The translations under genes were made by a program, and so were the position numbers. Under the pieces are notes generated by a model. The model was not told the origin of the DNA. It did no database searches and saw only the letters and a program-made list of their open reading frames with translations. This document shows positions 32,138 through 39,680 of a stretch of 45,375 nucleotides of DNA, one piece after another. This DNA comes from an uncultured Eubacteriales bacterium (GTDB lineage Bacteria > Bacillota > Clostridia > Oscillospirales > Oscillospiraceae): NCBI GenBank assembly GCA_949283375.1, contig CASDSM010000021.1, positions 1 through 45,375 on the forward strand. Direction: 5' to 3'. Positions within the stretch are counted from its first letter, which is position 1. Each line of letters begins with the position of its first letter.

Positions 32138-32731
32138 GTGGCGCAGAAGTATATCATCACCATCTCCCGTGAATTTGCCAGCATGGGCCGTTCCATCGCC
32201 AAGCAGCTCGCGCGCGACCTCGGCATCAATTTCTACGACCGCGACATCGTCGAGCAGACCGCCCGGCGCATGGGGCTGCCCGTCTCCGAGATCGCCAGCA
32301 CGGAGGAGGCGGCACACAACATCTATTACCGGCGCATCTATCCCCTCGGCATGGGCGTCTGGAGCCTGCAGGACGAGATTTTCCAGGTCCAGCGCAACAT
32401 CATCCGCGACCTGGCCAGCCGCGAGTCGTGCATCATCGTGGGCCGCTGCGCCAGCGAGGTGCTCAAGGACTTTGAGCGGACGCTCAACGTGCACGTCTTT
32501 GCCCCGGTGGACGACCGCCTGCGCAACTGCGTGGAGAAGCTGGAGATGGACCCCGACGTGGCCCGGCGCACGCTGATGCAGGTGGATCGCTCCCGCAAGG
32601 GCTATCACAAGCGCTATGGCGGCGGCAGCGAGTTTGCCAACTGCCACATGATGGTCAACTCCAGCGAGTTCGGCATCGACGGCTCGGCCCGGCTGATCGC
32701 TGCGGTCGCGCGGATGAAGTTTGATCTCTGA
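32138..32731 (+). CDS. Cytidylate-kinase-like protein (Cytidylate_kin2)
   Basis: The protein has 197 residues and belongs to the cytidylate-kinase-like P-loop family. It opens with IITISREFASMGRSIAKQLA, where relatives have EFGSGGR-type loops, so the phosphate loop is altered (Ala-Ser-Met for Gly-Ser-Gly). NFYDRDIVEQTARR, CIIVGRCASEVL and HVFAPVDDRL correspond to the usual substrate and P-loop-flanking regions. Start is GTG 32138 with AGGAGG ahead. It is the last gene of the amino-acid importer operon, 21 bases after permease 2. True nucleotide-kinase activity is doubtful; a regulatory or other kinase role is possible. It is soluble and cytoplasmic. Confidence 0.8.
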   Translation: MAQKYIITISREFASMGRSIAKQLARDLGINFYDRDIVEQTARRMGLPVSEIASTEEAAHNIYYRRIYPLGMGVWSLQDEIFQVQRNIIRDLASRESCIIVGRCASEVLKDFERTLNVHVFAPVDDRLRNCVEKLEMDPDVARRTLMQVDRSRKGYHKRYGGGSEFANCHMMVNSSEFGIDGSARLIAAVARMKFDL

Positions 32732-32807
32732 CCCCGCCGGGACCTGTCCCGGCCCGGAACACAGGGAGGCCGAGCGTGTGCCCCGAAGGGCGCGCGGGCC
32801 GACACAC

Positions 32808-32857
32808 AGCCGCCCCGGAGCACTGCCTGCTGGCAGCTCCGGGGCGGCTTGTCTTTT
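32808..32857 (+). terminator. Rho-independent terminator of importer 2 operon
   Basis: Perfect 14-base arms (32808-32821 and 32836-32849) with an inner TGCC/GGCA pair are followed by TGTCTTTT. The -35 box of the next promoter (TTGTCT at 32849) lies inside its T tract, so terminator and promoter overlap. Confidence 0.85.
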
Positions 32858-32877
32858 GCCGGACGGCGGACTATAAT
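32849..32877 (+). promoter_or_regulatory. Sigma-A promoter for second AEC transporter
   Basis: TTGTCT (32849-32854), 17 bases, TATAAT (32872-32877). The leader of about 75 bases contains a hairpin, AAGCCGCC-gcatgg-GGCGGCTT (32910-32931), followed by three T residues at most, which might modulate read-through. Confidence 0.65.
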
Positions 32878-32957
32878 GATGTCTGCTGCATGGACATTGA
32901 TGGACTGTGAAGCCGCCGCATGGGGCGGCTTTGCCGGGGTCTGGGGGAGAGAATGTG

Positions 32958-33902
32958 ATGGAGAACCTGATTTTTTGCCTGAATGCGACCGTGCCGGTCT
33001 TTCTGACCCTGATGCTGGGCTATCTGTTCCGGCGGGTGGGCCTTTTTGACGATGCGTTCACCGCCCGGCTGAACACCTTTGTCTTTCGCGCGGCCCTGCC
33101 TGCGCTGCTGTTTGCCGATCTCGCGGCGGAGGACTTCCGCTCCGCCTGGGACGGGCGGTTTGTGGCCTTCTGCTTCGCGGTCACGCTGGCGAGCATCGCC
33201 ATCTCCTTCCTCCTCTCGCTGGCGCTGCGGTCGCGGGAGATTCAGGGGGAGTTTATTCAGGCGTCCTACCGGTCCAGCGCGGCCATTCTGGGCATTGCCA
33301 TCATCCAGAATCTCTATGGCAACGCGGGGATGGCCCCGCTGATGATCGTCGGGAGCGTGCCGCTGTACAATATTATGGCGGTGGTGGTGCTCTCCTGCTT
33401 CCGCCCGGAGGGCGGCGGGCTCTCCCGGGAGAGGGTGAGGGACACGCTCCGGGGGATCGTCACCAATCCCATCCTGCTGGGGATCGCGGCGGGACTGCTC
33501 TGGTCGGTGCTGGAGCTCCCCCTGCCCGACCTCCTGCGCTCCACCGTGGACAACCTGGGGCGGACCGCCACCCCGCTGGGCCTGATGGCGATGGGCGGGG
33601 CGCTCCGCTTTGAGCAGGCGTTTGCCCGGCCCGGCCCCACCCTTGTCTGCGTGGGGATGAAGCTGGTGGGCTATGCCGCCCTCTTTCTCCCACTGGCGGC
33701 GGCGCTGGGCTTTGCAGAGGAGAAGCTGGTGGCGGTGCTCATTATGCTGGGGTCCGCCACTACGGTGAGCTGCTATATCATGGCGAGAAATATGGGCCAT
33801 GAGGGGGCCTTTACCTCCGGCGTGGTGATGCTCACCACCCTGTTCAGCGCGCTCACCCTCACAGGCTGGCTCTTTCTGTGCAGGGTCCTGGGGCTGATCT
33901 GA
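32958..33902 (+). CDS. AEC-family (auxin efflux carrier-like) transporter
   Basis: This 314-residue membrane protein has about ten predicted helices. It starts at ATG 32958 (GGGGGAGAG ahead). FLTLMLGYLFRRVGLFDD, the first-bundle segment NTFVFRAALPALLFADLA, SYRSSAAILGIAIIQNLYG and the C-terminal MLGSATTVSCYIMARNMG correspond to the AEC fold. The last segment has the Ala/Thr-rich form seen in malonate/malate-type carriers, but substrate is not decidable. It is distant from the AEC gene at 1868 in sequence, so this is not a recent duplicate. It is monocistronic with its own promoter. Confidence 0.85.
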   Translation: MENLIFCLNATVPVFLTLMLGYLFRRVGLFDDAFTARLNTFVFRAALPALLFADLAAEDFRSAWDGRFVAFCFAVTLASIAISFLLSLALRSREIQGEFIQASYRSSAAILGIAIIQNLYGNAGMAPLMIVGSVPLYNIMAVVVLSCFRPEGGGLSRERVRDTLRGIVTNPILLGIAAGLLWSVLELPLPDLLRSTVDNLGRTATPLGLMAMGGALRFEQAFARPGPTLVCVGMKLVGYAALFLPLAAALGFAEEKLVAVLIMLGSATTVSCYIMARNMGHEGAFTSGVVMLTTLFSALTLTGWLFLCRVLGLI

Positions 33903-34008
33903 GCGCGCCGGTCTGGACTTCCCCGCCCGGATGGTGTAAGATGAGGGAAATCGACCGATCGCGCGCCGCCGGCATGCCCCGGCTGCGGAGACATCAGGAG
34001 GAACCGCT

Positions 34009-34479
34009 ATGAATCTCACCGCTCAGCGCATTGAACAGCTGCGCAATCAGGCCGGGCTGAGCCGCCCGGCCCTCTCCGCCGCCCTCGGCTTCCCGAAGAC
34101 GGCGATCGAAAAGTTTGAGACCGGCCGCCAGACCCCCACGCGGGACCAGCTCCAGAAGCTGGCGGACCACTTCCACGTCTCCCTCGGCTATCTGCGCGGG
34201 GACAGCGGGGAGAACAGCCTCCTCGACGCCTGGCGCGACGGGCCGGAGGAGGGGGAGGGCTACCGCCCCATCGCCCCGCGCAAGCAGCCGAAGGCCGCCC
34301 CGTCCGCCCCGGCGGAGCCGACGGGCAAGAATGCCTCCGGCACCCTGCTCGAGGCGATCCTCGCCGACCGCAAGTTCCAGCAGGGGGTGCAGGAGGCGGT
34401 GCGCGCCGCCCTGCGCACCCCGGAGGTGCAGGAGGCGATCGCCAAGGCGGTCCGCCGTGAGCTGGAGCGCCAGCGGTAA
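34009..34479 (+). CDS. XRE-family helix-turn-helix protein
   Basis: The protein has 156 residues. The N-terminal HTH_3 domain spans about 4-62: RIEQLRNQAGLSRPALSAALG, TAIEKFETGRQTPTRDQLQKLADHF and VSLGYLRG are standard for this fold. A Pro/Ala-rich linker (about 85-108) leads to a C-terminal helical segment (about 110-156) rich in Ala, Glu and Arg. The gene is followed after twelve bases by an uncharacterised gene on the same strand. A weak extended -10 (TGGTGTAAGAT near 33933) may serve as promoter. It is a cytoplasmic DNA-binding protein whose target is unknown. Confidence 0.85.
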   Translation: MNLTAQRIEQLRNQAGLSRPALSAALGFPKTAIEKFETGRQTPTRDQLQKLADHFHVSLGYLRGDSGENSLLDAWRDGPEEGEGYRPIAPRKQPKAAPSAPAEPTGKNASGTLLEAILADRKFQQGVQEAVRAALRTPEVQEAIAKAVRRELERQR

Positions 34480-34491
34480 GGGGGACGGCCG

Positions 34492-35115
34492 ATGTCCTAT
34501 ATCTGCCTGATGGTGAATGAAAACGGAGCCGTCGCCGCCGCCGACAGCCGGGAGACCTTCCCGGCCCGGCTCCATCTGGACTGGCGTCGCAAGTGCTTTG
34601 CCCTGCCCCGGCGGCAGCTCATCTGGACCTGCTGCGGTCCGACGCTGCGGCTGGGGGTGGACTTCCCCCGCGCCTCGCGCCTGATCCTCTCCCGCGCGGA
34701 GACGGTGGAGGACGGCCTGCGCCGTCTGGGCCGTCTGGTCGCGCGGGTGACCGCCGTGCCGCTGCCCGGCAAGGCGCCGGGCGGGATTTTCTGGCTCTTC
34801 GCCGCCGCCTGGACAGGGGAGGGCTTCGAGGTCTGGACACTGCGCGCTGCCCCCGGGCGGGAGGCCCAACTCCACTGCCAGCGGGTCTCGCCGGACACGC
34901 CGGTCAGCCTGCACGCCGGGGCCTGGCGGCGGGAGATGCCGCCCTTGGCTGCGCGGAGCCTGCGCGGACTCTCCTATGACAGCCTGCGAGAGCTCGCCCG
35001 CGAGCGGGTCGCCCTCGCCATCGCGCGCGACGAGGCCCGCCGCGCAGCGGACCCCGCCCACAACCAGACGATCGGCGGGCCCATACGCTCCGAGGGCATC
35101 CGCTGCCGCCGGTGA
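34492..35115 (+). CDS. Uncharacterised protein with Ntn-hydrolase-like N-terminus
   Basis: I cannot assign a family with confidence. The 207-residue product starts MSYICLMVNENGAVAAADSRET, which resembles the beginning of proteasome-like Ntn hydrolase domains (a strand, then GAVAAADSR followed by Thr). The nucleophile would need to be N-terminal after processing, and that is not visible. No signal peptide or membrane helix is seen; Trp/Arg-rich core; basic C-terminus with GPIRSEGIRCRR. GGGGGACGG precedes the ATG. It forms a two-gene unit with the XRE protein (twelve-base gap) and is convergent with the FliB-like gene (six-base gap). It could be the XRE partner. The start and frame are well supported; function is not. 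Confidence 0.6.
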   Translation: MSYICLMVNENGAVAAADSRETFPARLHLDWRRKCFALPRRQLIWTCCGPTLRLGVDFPRASRLILSRAETVEDGLRRLGRLVARVTAVPLPGKAPGGIFWLFAAAWTGEGFEVWTLRAAPGREAQLHCQRVSPDTPVSLHAGAWRREMPPLAARSLRGLSYDSLRELARERVALAIARDEARRAADPAHNQTIGGPIRSEGIRCRR

Positions 35116-35121
35116 GCGGGC

Positions 35122-36207
35122 CTATCCCTCCAGCAGCCCGAGCAGGGCGGCAGGGGAGAGTTCCGGCGTGAAGAGGAACGCCTCACGCAGGAGCTCCATA
35201 TTGTCCTCCGAGTACTCTACCTCCTTGGAGTACTGCCGGGCCGCCTCCCATCGCATCTCCGGGGCGGGCGCGCCGTCCGCCTCCGTCCAGACGAGCGCGG
35301 CCAGCGCGGCGGCGGTGAGGGTCATCCCCACTGCGAGCTGGACGGCCGCCAGCGGGTTGTCGTCCCAGATGGAGGGGAGGAAGTAGCGGTAGAGAAAGTA
35401 GACCGCCAGATGCTCATACTCATAGGCCCGCTCTCCCACCCAGGCGCGAAAGCCGGGCCAGTCCAGCCCATCCAGCCGCGCCTCCAGGCGGGCGAGGTCC
35501 TGCGCCCAGGACGGCTCGAGTACCTCCATCTCCCGGTGCGCCTCCACTAGGGCGCGCAGGACGCCGCGGCCCGCCTCCGGGTCCGCCGGAAGGGGGAAGG
35601 GCTCCGCTTCCGGGTCGGGCAGCTTCCCCCGGTTGACCGCCTCCTGTGCTGCCTGCGCCAGCCGGAGCGCCGTGGCCAGCCGGAGCGCGAGCGGCCGGGA
35701 CCGGTCCTGCACCGCCCCGAGCAGCCGCTCGCGCAGGTCGAGCAGGGCGGGGTAGAGGGGCGCGTCCTCTTCCCCGTCGTCCGCCTGATCGGTCAGATAG
35801 GTGAAGAACTCCGCCGGCTCCGGGTCCTCCAGAATGAGCCGCGCCGCCTCCTCACAGCAGAGGCCGACGCCCAGCTCCAGCCGCCCCGGATACCACGTCC
35901 GGTAGCGCGGGTGGAGGGCACAGATCTCTCCGATATGCTCCTCTCCCAGCTCGAGGACCAGCCCGCACAGCCGGTCTTCGGTCAGGAAGGGGCATTTTCC
36001 ATCTGCCGGTCGGATGATGGTCTCTCCCTCTCCGTTTTCGGTGAGGCCGGAGAGGATGCGCCCGCGCTGCGGCTCGGGCAGACGGGAATAGTAGTCCAGG
36101 GTGTCCTCATCGACGACGATCTGCCAGCCGGTGCAGCAGCAGTTGTCCCGGCAGTTGCCCGCCAGGCAGTGAAAGCGCTCATAATAGCTCGGAACGGTGA
36201 TCTCCAT
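35122..36207 (-). CDS. FliB-like flagellin lysine-N-methylase family protein
   Basis: The 361-residue protein has a Cys-rich N-terminal region: HCLAGNCRDNCCCTGW (residues 13-28), then CPFL, CGLV, EICALHPRY and GVGLCCEEAARLIL. This spacing matches the FliB (YkgJ-like zinc/iron-sulfur cluster) family annotated as flagellin lysine-N-methylases. C-terminally it is helical with Tyr/Leu-rich stretches and two hydrophobic helices. The ATG 36207 is chosen with AAAGGGG twelve bases ahead; an in-frame GTG at 36243 lacks a ribosome site. No flagellar genes are nearby, so the methylase label may not hold. The conserved cysteines suggest a metal or Fe-S cluster. Confidence 0.75.
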   Translation of the reverse strand: MEITVPSYYERFHCLAGNCRDNCCCTGWQIVVDEDTLDYYSRLPEPQRGRILSGLTENGEGETIIRPADGKCPFLTEDRLCGLVLELGEEHIGEICALHPRYRTWYPGRLELGVGLCCEEAARLILEDPEPAEFFTYLTDQADDGEEDAPLYPALLDLRERLLGAVQDRSRPLALRLATALRLAQAAQEAVNRGKLPDPEAEPFPLPADPEAGRGVLRALVEAHREMEVLEPSWAQDLARLEARLDGLDWPGFRAWVGERAYEYEHLAVYFLYRYFLPSIWDDNPLAAVQLAVGMTLTAAALAALVWTEADGAPAPEMRWEAARQYSKEVEYSEDNMELLREAFLFTPELSPAALLGLLEG

Positions 36208-36325
36208 GAACGGTCCGTGCCCCTTTCTTTCCGTGATTCTCACCCCGATTGTACCAGAAAACGCGCCGCGGGGGAAGGGGGAGGGATGGCGGATGAGAAA
36301 AAGATGAATCCCGGCAGAATGAATC

Positions 36326-36354
36326 TTGCATATTCCGCCGTTTATTGCTATAAT
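36326..36354 (+). promoter_or_regulatory. Sigma-A promoter for the carboxyltransferase gene
   Basis: TTGCAT (36326-36331), 17 bases, TATAAT (36349-36354) with TGC before the -10. The gene starts 76 bases downstream. It lies back to back with the FliB-like gene. Confidence 0.75.
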
Positions 36355-36430
36355 CGTAACGTATCAGTGATGCTGAAAGGACCGGACGCCTCCGCGCGCC
36401 CGGATACGATGTCAGAAGGAGTGCGTCTCT

Positions 36431-37948
36431 ATGGATTCGCTGCAGCAATTGGAACAACACCGCCGCGACCTGCTCTCGAGCGGCGACCCCACCCGTCAGC
36501 ACGACAAGGGCAAGCTGACGGCTGACGAGCGGCTCGACCTGCTCTTTGACCGCGACACGTTCGTGGAGTTCAACGTCTTTCAGAACCGCAGCCGCGGACT
36601 GGAAAAACCCTGCGCCCGCGACGGCGTGATCGCCGGCTGCGGCAAGATCAACGGCCGCTTCGCCTTTGCCTACGCGCAGGACTTCACCATCTCCGGCGGG
36701 TCCCTCTCCGCGTCCAACGCGCGCAAGATCACCGAGGTGCAGAAGGCCGCCCTCAAGGCCAAGGCCCCCATCATCGCCCTGATGGACTCCGGCGGCGCGC
36801 GCATCCAGGAGGGCATCCAGGCCCTCGCCCAGTACGGCAGTATCTTCTACAATAACGTGGAGGCCTCCGGCGTCATCCCGCAGATCACCGCCATCATGGG
36901 TCCCTGCGCCGGCGGCGCGAGCTATTCCCCCGCCCTTCAGGATTTCATCTTCTTCGTCGAGGGCACGGGCGAGATGTTTGTCACCGGCCCCGCCGTGGTC
37001 AAGGAGGTCATCGGCGAGGAGATCAGCATGCAGGAGCTCGGCGGCGCGGATGTGCATATGCGCAAGAACGGCGTGGCCCATGTGCGCGCGAAGAACGACC
37101 GCGACTGCCTGGAGAAGATCCGCCGCCTGCTCACCTACCTCCCGCAGAACTGCGACCAGCTGCCCGATATTCAGCCCAAGTTCAAGGCCCGCTGGCAGCG
37201 CGGCATCCAGGACGTGGTGCCGGAGAACAAGCGCAAGATCTACGACGTCAAGCGCGTGATCGACTATCTGGCGGACGCCGACTCCATCTTTGAGATCGAG
37301 CCGGAGTTTGCCGCCAATATGGTCACCTGCTTTGCCCGCATCAACGGGGCGACGGTGGGCTTTGTCGCCAACCAGCCCGCCGTGCTCAGCGGCTGCATGG
37401 ACGTGAACGCCTCCTGCAAGGCCGCGCGCTTCATCCGCACCTGCGACTGCTACAACATCCCCCTCATCACGCTGGTGGATGTGCCCGGCTTCTTCCCCGG
37501 CCGCGAGCAGGAGAGCAGCGGCATCATCCGCCACGGCGCGAAGGTGCTCTACGCCTACTCCGAGGCGAAGGTGCCCAAGATCACCATCATCCTGCGCAAG
37601 GCTTACGGCGGGGCGTACATCGCCATGTGCTGCAAGGAGCTGGGCGCGGACGTGGTCTGGGCCTGGCCGTATGCCGAGGTCGCCGTCATGGGCCCGGAGG
37701 GCGCGGTGAAGATCCTCAACAAGCGCGAGCTCAAGGCCGCCGGCGACAAGTACCAGCAGGTGCTCGACGAGAAGGTGCAGACCTATAAGGACACCTATCT
37801 CAACCCCTATATCGGCGCAAAGCTGGGCTACATCGACGATGTCATCCAGCCGCAGGACACCCGCCGCCTGCTCGAGAAGGTGCTCGAGAGCCAGCTCGCC
37901 TTCCAGACCGGCCAGAAGAAGCGCCGCCACGGCAACATTCCCCTGTAA
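36431..37948 (+). CDS. Acyl-CoA carboxylase/decarboxylase carboxyltransferase subunit (PccB/MmdA type)
   Basis: The 505-residue protein has both crotonase-like halves. LMDSGGARIQEGI and GPCAGGASYSPAL form the N-half acyl-CoA/oxyanion site; DVPGFFPGREQESSGIIRHGAK and ILRKAYGGAYIAMCCK form the C-half biotin site. The length matches propionyl-CoA carboxylase beta or methylmalonyl-CoA decarboxylase alpha. It moves CO2 between biotin and an acyl-CoA in the cytoplasm. No biotin carrier, biotin carboxylase or Na+-pump subunit is adjacent: it is a single-gene transcript with its own promoter and terminator, so partner subunits must be elsewhere. The ribosome site GAAGGAG precedes the ATG. Substrate (propionyl-, methylmalonyl- or glutaconyl-CoA) is open. 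Confidence 0.9.
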   Translation: MDSLQQLEQHRRDLLSSGDPTRQHDKGKLTADERLDLLFDRDTFVEFNVFQNRSRGLEKPCARDGVIAGCGKINGRFAFAYAQDFTISGGSLSASNARKITEVQKAALKAKAPIIALMDSGGARIQEGIQALAQYGSIFYNNVEASGVIPQITAIMGPCAGGASYSPALQDFIFFVEGTGEMFVTGPAVVKEVIGEEISMQELGGADVHMRKNGVAHVRAKNDRDCLEKIRRLLTYLPQNCDQLPDIQPKFKARWQRGIQDVVPENKRKIYDVKRVIDYLADADSIFEIEPEFAANMVTCFARINGATVGFVANQPAVLSGCMDVNASCKAARFIRTCDCYNIPLITLVDVPGFFPGREQESSGIIRHGAKVLYAYSEAKVPKITIILRKAYGGAYIAMCCKELGADVVWAWPYAEVAVMGPEGAVKILNKRELKAAGDKYQQVLDEKVQTYKDTYLNPYIGAKLGYIDDVIQPQDTRRLLEKVLESQLAFQTGQKKRRHGNIPL

Positions 37949-37965
37949 ATCATATCGATTGACCC

Positions 37966-37998
37966 AAAGGCCCGGTTCCATTTGGAATCGGGCCTTTT
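37966..37998 (+). terminator. Terminator after carboxyltransferase gene
   Basis: Arms AAAGGCCCGGTTCC (37966-37979) and GGAATCGGGCCTTT (37984-37997) pair with one wobble around a four-base loop and run into T residues. Confidence 0.85.
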
Positions 37999-38013
37999 CC
38001 TGTCCGTTCGCCG

Positions 38014-38042
38014 TTGACATCTGCACACCTGCGAAGTATAAT
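38014..38042 (+). promoter_or_regulatory. Perfect consensus sigma-A promoter
   Basis: TTGACA (38014-38019), 17-base spacer and TATAAT (38037-38042) match the consensus exactly. TCATAC repeats at 38046-38051 and 38055-38060, nine bases apart, just after the -10. An AbrB-type regulator gene follows, so self-repression through these repeats is plausible. Confidence 0.85.
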
Positions 38043-38081
38043 AATTCATACAAATCATACTTTTCAAACGGAGGGAACGAT

Positions 38082-38309
38082 ATGAGACGTCCGAAGGGGA
38101 AATATGCCTGGACTGTCACGGTGGGGGAGAAGGGACAGATCGTCATTCCCAAGCAGGCGCGGGAGGTCTTCCAGATCCGTCCGGGGGACACGCTGGTGAT
38201 CCTGGGCGATGAGAACAGGGGGCTGGCGATCCCGCCCAGGAGCGCCTTTGACCGCTTCGCCGCCGCAGTCTTTGACACCGGAGCGGAGGAGCCGGAGGAG
38301 ACGCCGTGA
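38082..38309 (+). CDS. AbrB/SpoVT-type transcriptional regulator
   Basis: The 75-residue protein is a single swapped-hairpin AbrB domain: WTVTVGEKGQIVIPKQAREV and FQIRPGDTLVILGDENRG are standard. It should bind DNA as a dimer. GGAGGGAACG precedes the ATG. Its stop overlaps the GTG of the next gene (GTGA), so an acyltransferase is made by coupled translation from the same consensus promoter. AbrB-domain proteins are often transition-state regulators or antitoxins, but no toxin-like gene is adjacent. Confidence 0.88.
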   Translation: MRRPKGKYAWTVTVGEKGQIVIPKQAREVFQIRPGDTLVILGDENRGLAIPPRSAFDRFAAAVFDTGAEEPEETP

Positions 38310-39373
38310 GACGGGTGTATCTGGACCACATCCGGTGCGGGACCGTCCTGCTGGTCGTGGCCTATCACGTCTGCTATCTCTTCAACGGGCTCGGCGTGCC
38401 CGGCGGTATCCCGGACGCGGAGAGCATCCCGCTTCTGGATGGGATGGCGTCCATCGTCTATCCGTGGATGATGGCGCTGCTCTTTGCGGTGGCGGGGATG
38501 AGCGCCCGCTACTCCCTCCAGCGGCGGAGCGGGGGCGGGTTCCTGCGCGAGCGTGCGCGCAAGCTGCTGGTCCCGTCCACGCTGGGACTGCTGGTCCTGC
38601 ACTGGGTCACGGGCTACCTCAACATCTGGCTGGGCGGCGCGCTGGCCTATATCCCTCCGGCCCTGCTCTATCCCATCTGCGCCCTCAGCGGGATCGGACC
38701 GCTGTGGTTTGTACAGATGCTCTTTCTCTTCTCGGCGGCGCTCCTGCTCCTGCGGAGGACGGGCGCGGCGGACCGCCTGTGGGCGTGGGGCGGAAGGCTC
38801 CGCCTGCCGGGGCTGGTCCTGCTGGCTGTCCCCATCTTTTTGGCGTCGCAGGTGGGGAACGTGCCGGTGCTGACGATGTACCGCTTTGGTATCTACTCTG
38901 CCGCCTTTCTGATCGGATACGCGGTCCTCTCCCACGAGCGGGTGCAGGAGCAGCTGGAACGCTCCCGCATGCCTCTGCTGGCCGCGGCGGCGCTGGCGGG
39001 CGCGGGGTATGCCCTCTGCTTTTGGGGGAGAGACTACACCGCGCCGGAATGCCTGCAAAGCCCGCTCACGAACAGCTACCTCTGGCTAGCCATTCTGGCC
39101 ATCCTCGGCTGTGGCAGGCGGCATTGGAATCGGGAGACGGCGCGGACGCGCGCCCTGTGTGAGGCGGGCTATGGGTTCTATCTCCTGCACTATCCGGTGC
39201 TGCTCGCCGTGTGCAGCGCCCTCACGGTCTGGCTGGACCTGCCAGTGCTCTGGAATTATGCGATCGCGCTCGCAGCGGGCTTTGCCCTCACCGCAATCCT
39301 GTATGCGTTGCTCCGGCGCATCCCCATGATCCGTTTTCTGGTGCTGGGGCAGTCATGCCGGAGTACCCGCTGA
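38306..39373 (+). CDS. Acyltransferase family 3 membrane protein
   Basis: This is a 355-residue protein with about ten membrane helices. The N-terminal signature RRVYLDHIRCGTVLLVVAYHV (Asp and His of the acyltransferase-3 core), the FAVAGMSARYSLQRR loop and LWFVQMLFLF fit the AT3 family, which transfers acetyl or other acyl groups to cell-surface sugars or other exported substrates. Start is GTG 38306, overlapping the AbrB stop. A 12-bp hairpin terminator follows. Substrate is unknown; modification of peptidoglycan or exopolysaccharide is the usual role. Confidence 0.85.
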   Translation: MRRVYLDHIRCGTVLLVVAYHVCYLFNGLGVPGGIPDAESIPLLDGMASIVYPWMMALLFAVAGMSARYSLQRRSGGGFLRERARKLLVPSTLGLLVLHWVTGYLNIWLGGALAYIPPALLYPICALSGIGPLWFVQMLFLFSAALLLLRRTGAADRLWAWGGRLRLPGLVLLAVPIFLASQVGNVPVLTMYRFGIYSAAFLIGYAVLSHERVQEQLERSRMPLLAAAALAGAGYALCFWGRDYTAPECLQSPLTNSYLWLAILAILGCGRRHWNRETARTRALCEAGYGFYLLHYPVLLAVCSALTVWLDLPVLWNYAIALAAGFALTAILYALLRRIPMIRFLVLGQSCRSTR

Positions 39374-39382
39374 GCGAAGACG

Positions 39383-39432
39383 AAGCTGCTGAAAAGCCCC
39401 GTTCGGAGCGTTTCAGCAGCTTGTCATTTTTT
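39383..39432 (+). terminator. Terminator after acyltransferase gene
   Basis: Perfect 12-base arms AAGCTGCTGAAA (39383-39394) and TTTCAGCAGCTT (39411-39422) are followed by GTCA and six T residues. Confidence 0.85.
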
Positions 39433-39460
39433 CGTCAGAAGATGTCGTTGGCAGCCGGCC

Positions 39461-39637
39461 TCAGCGGAACTGATTCAGTCCTGCGTCGTAGTGGTAGTCG
39501 ATGGCGGCGAGCTTCTCCTCCAGCGCGGCCCGGTCCACCTCCATCTTGCGGCAGAGGGTGTCCAGATCGGGGTACTGGTCGCGCAGCCGGGCGTTCACCA
39601 GGCTGAGCAGGATCGCGGGGTCCTGGGGCAGTGTCAT
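39461..39637 (-). CDS. DUF4250 small protein
   Basis: The 58-residue product starts MTLPQDPAILLSLVNARLRD and ends AIDYHYDAGLNQFR, the typical ends of DUF4250, a small, mostly helical family found in gut Clostridia with no known function. AGGAGG lies eight bases before ATG 39637; the longer in-frame form is not supported. It lies 43 bases after the GH31 gene on the same strand, but the link may not be functional. Confidence 0.8.
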   Translation of the reverse strand: MTLPQDPAILLSLVNARLRDQYPDLDTLCRKMEVDRAALEEKLAAIDYHYDAGLNQFR

Positions 39638-39680
39638 GAAGATCTCCTCCTTGCTGCATATGATGTCCGGTGCGGCCGCC

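Noticed and set aside
38082-38309. AbrB-domain protein as antitoxin of a toxin-antitoxin pair
   Set aside because: The coupled downstream gene is a large membrane acyltransferase, not a small toxin.
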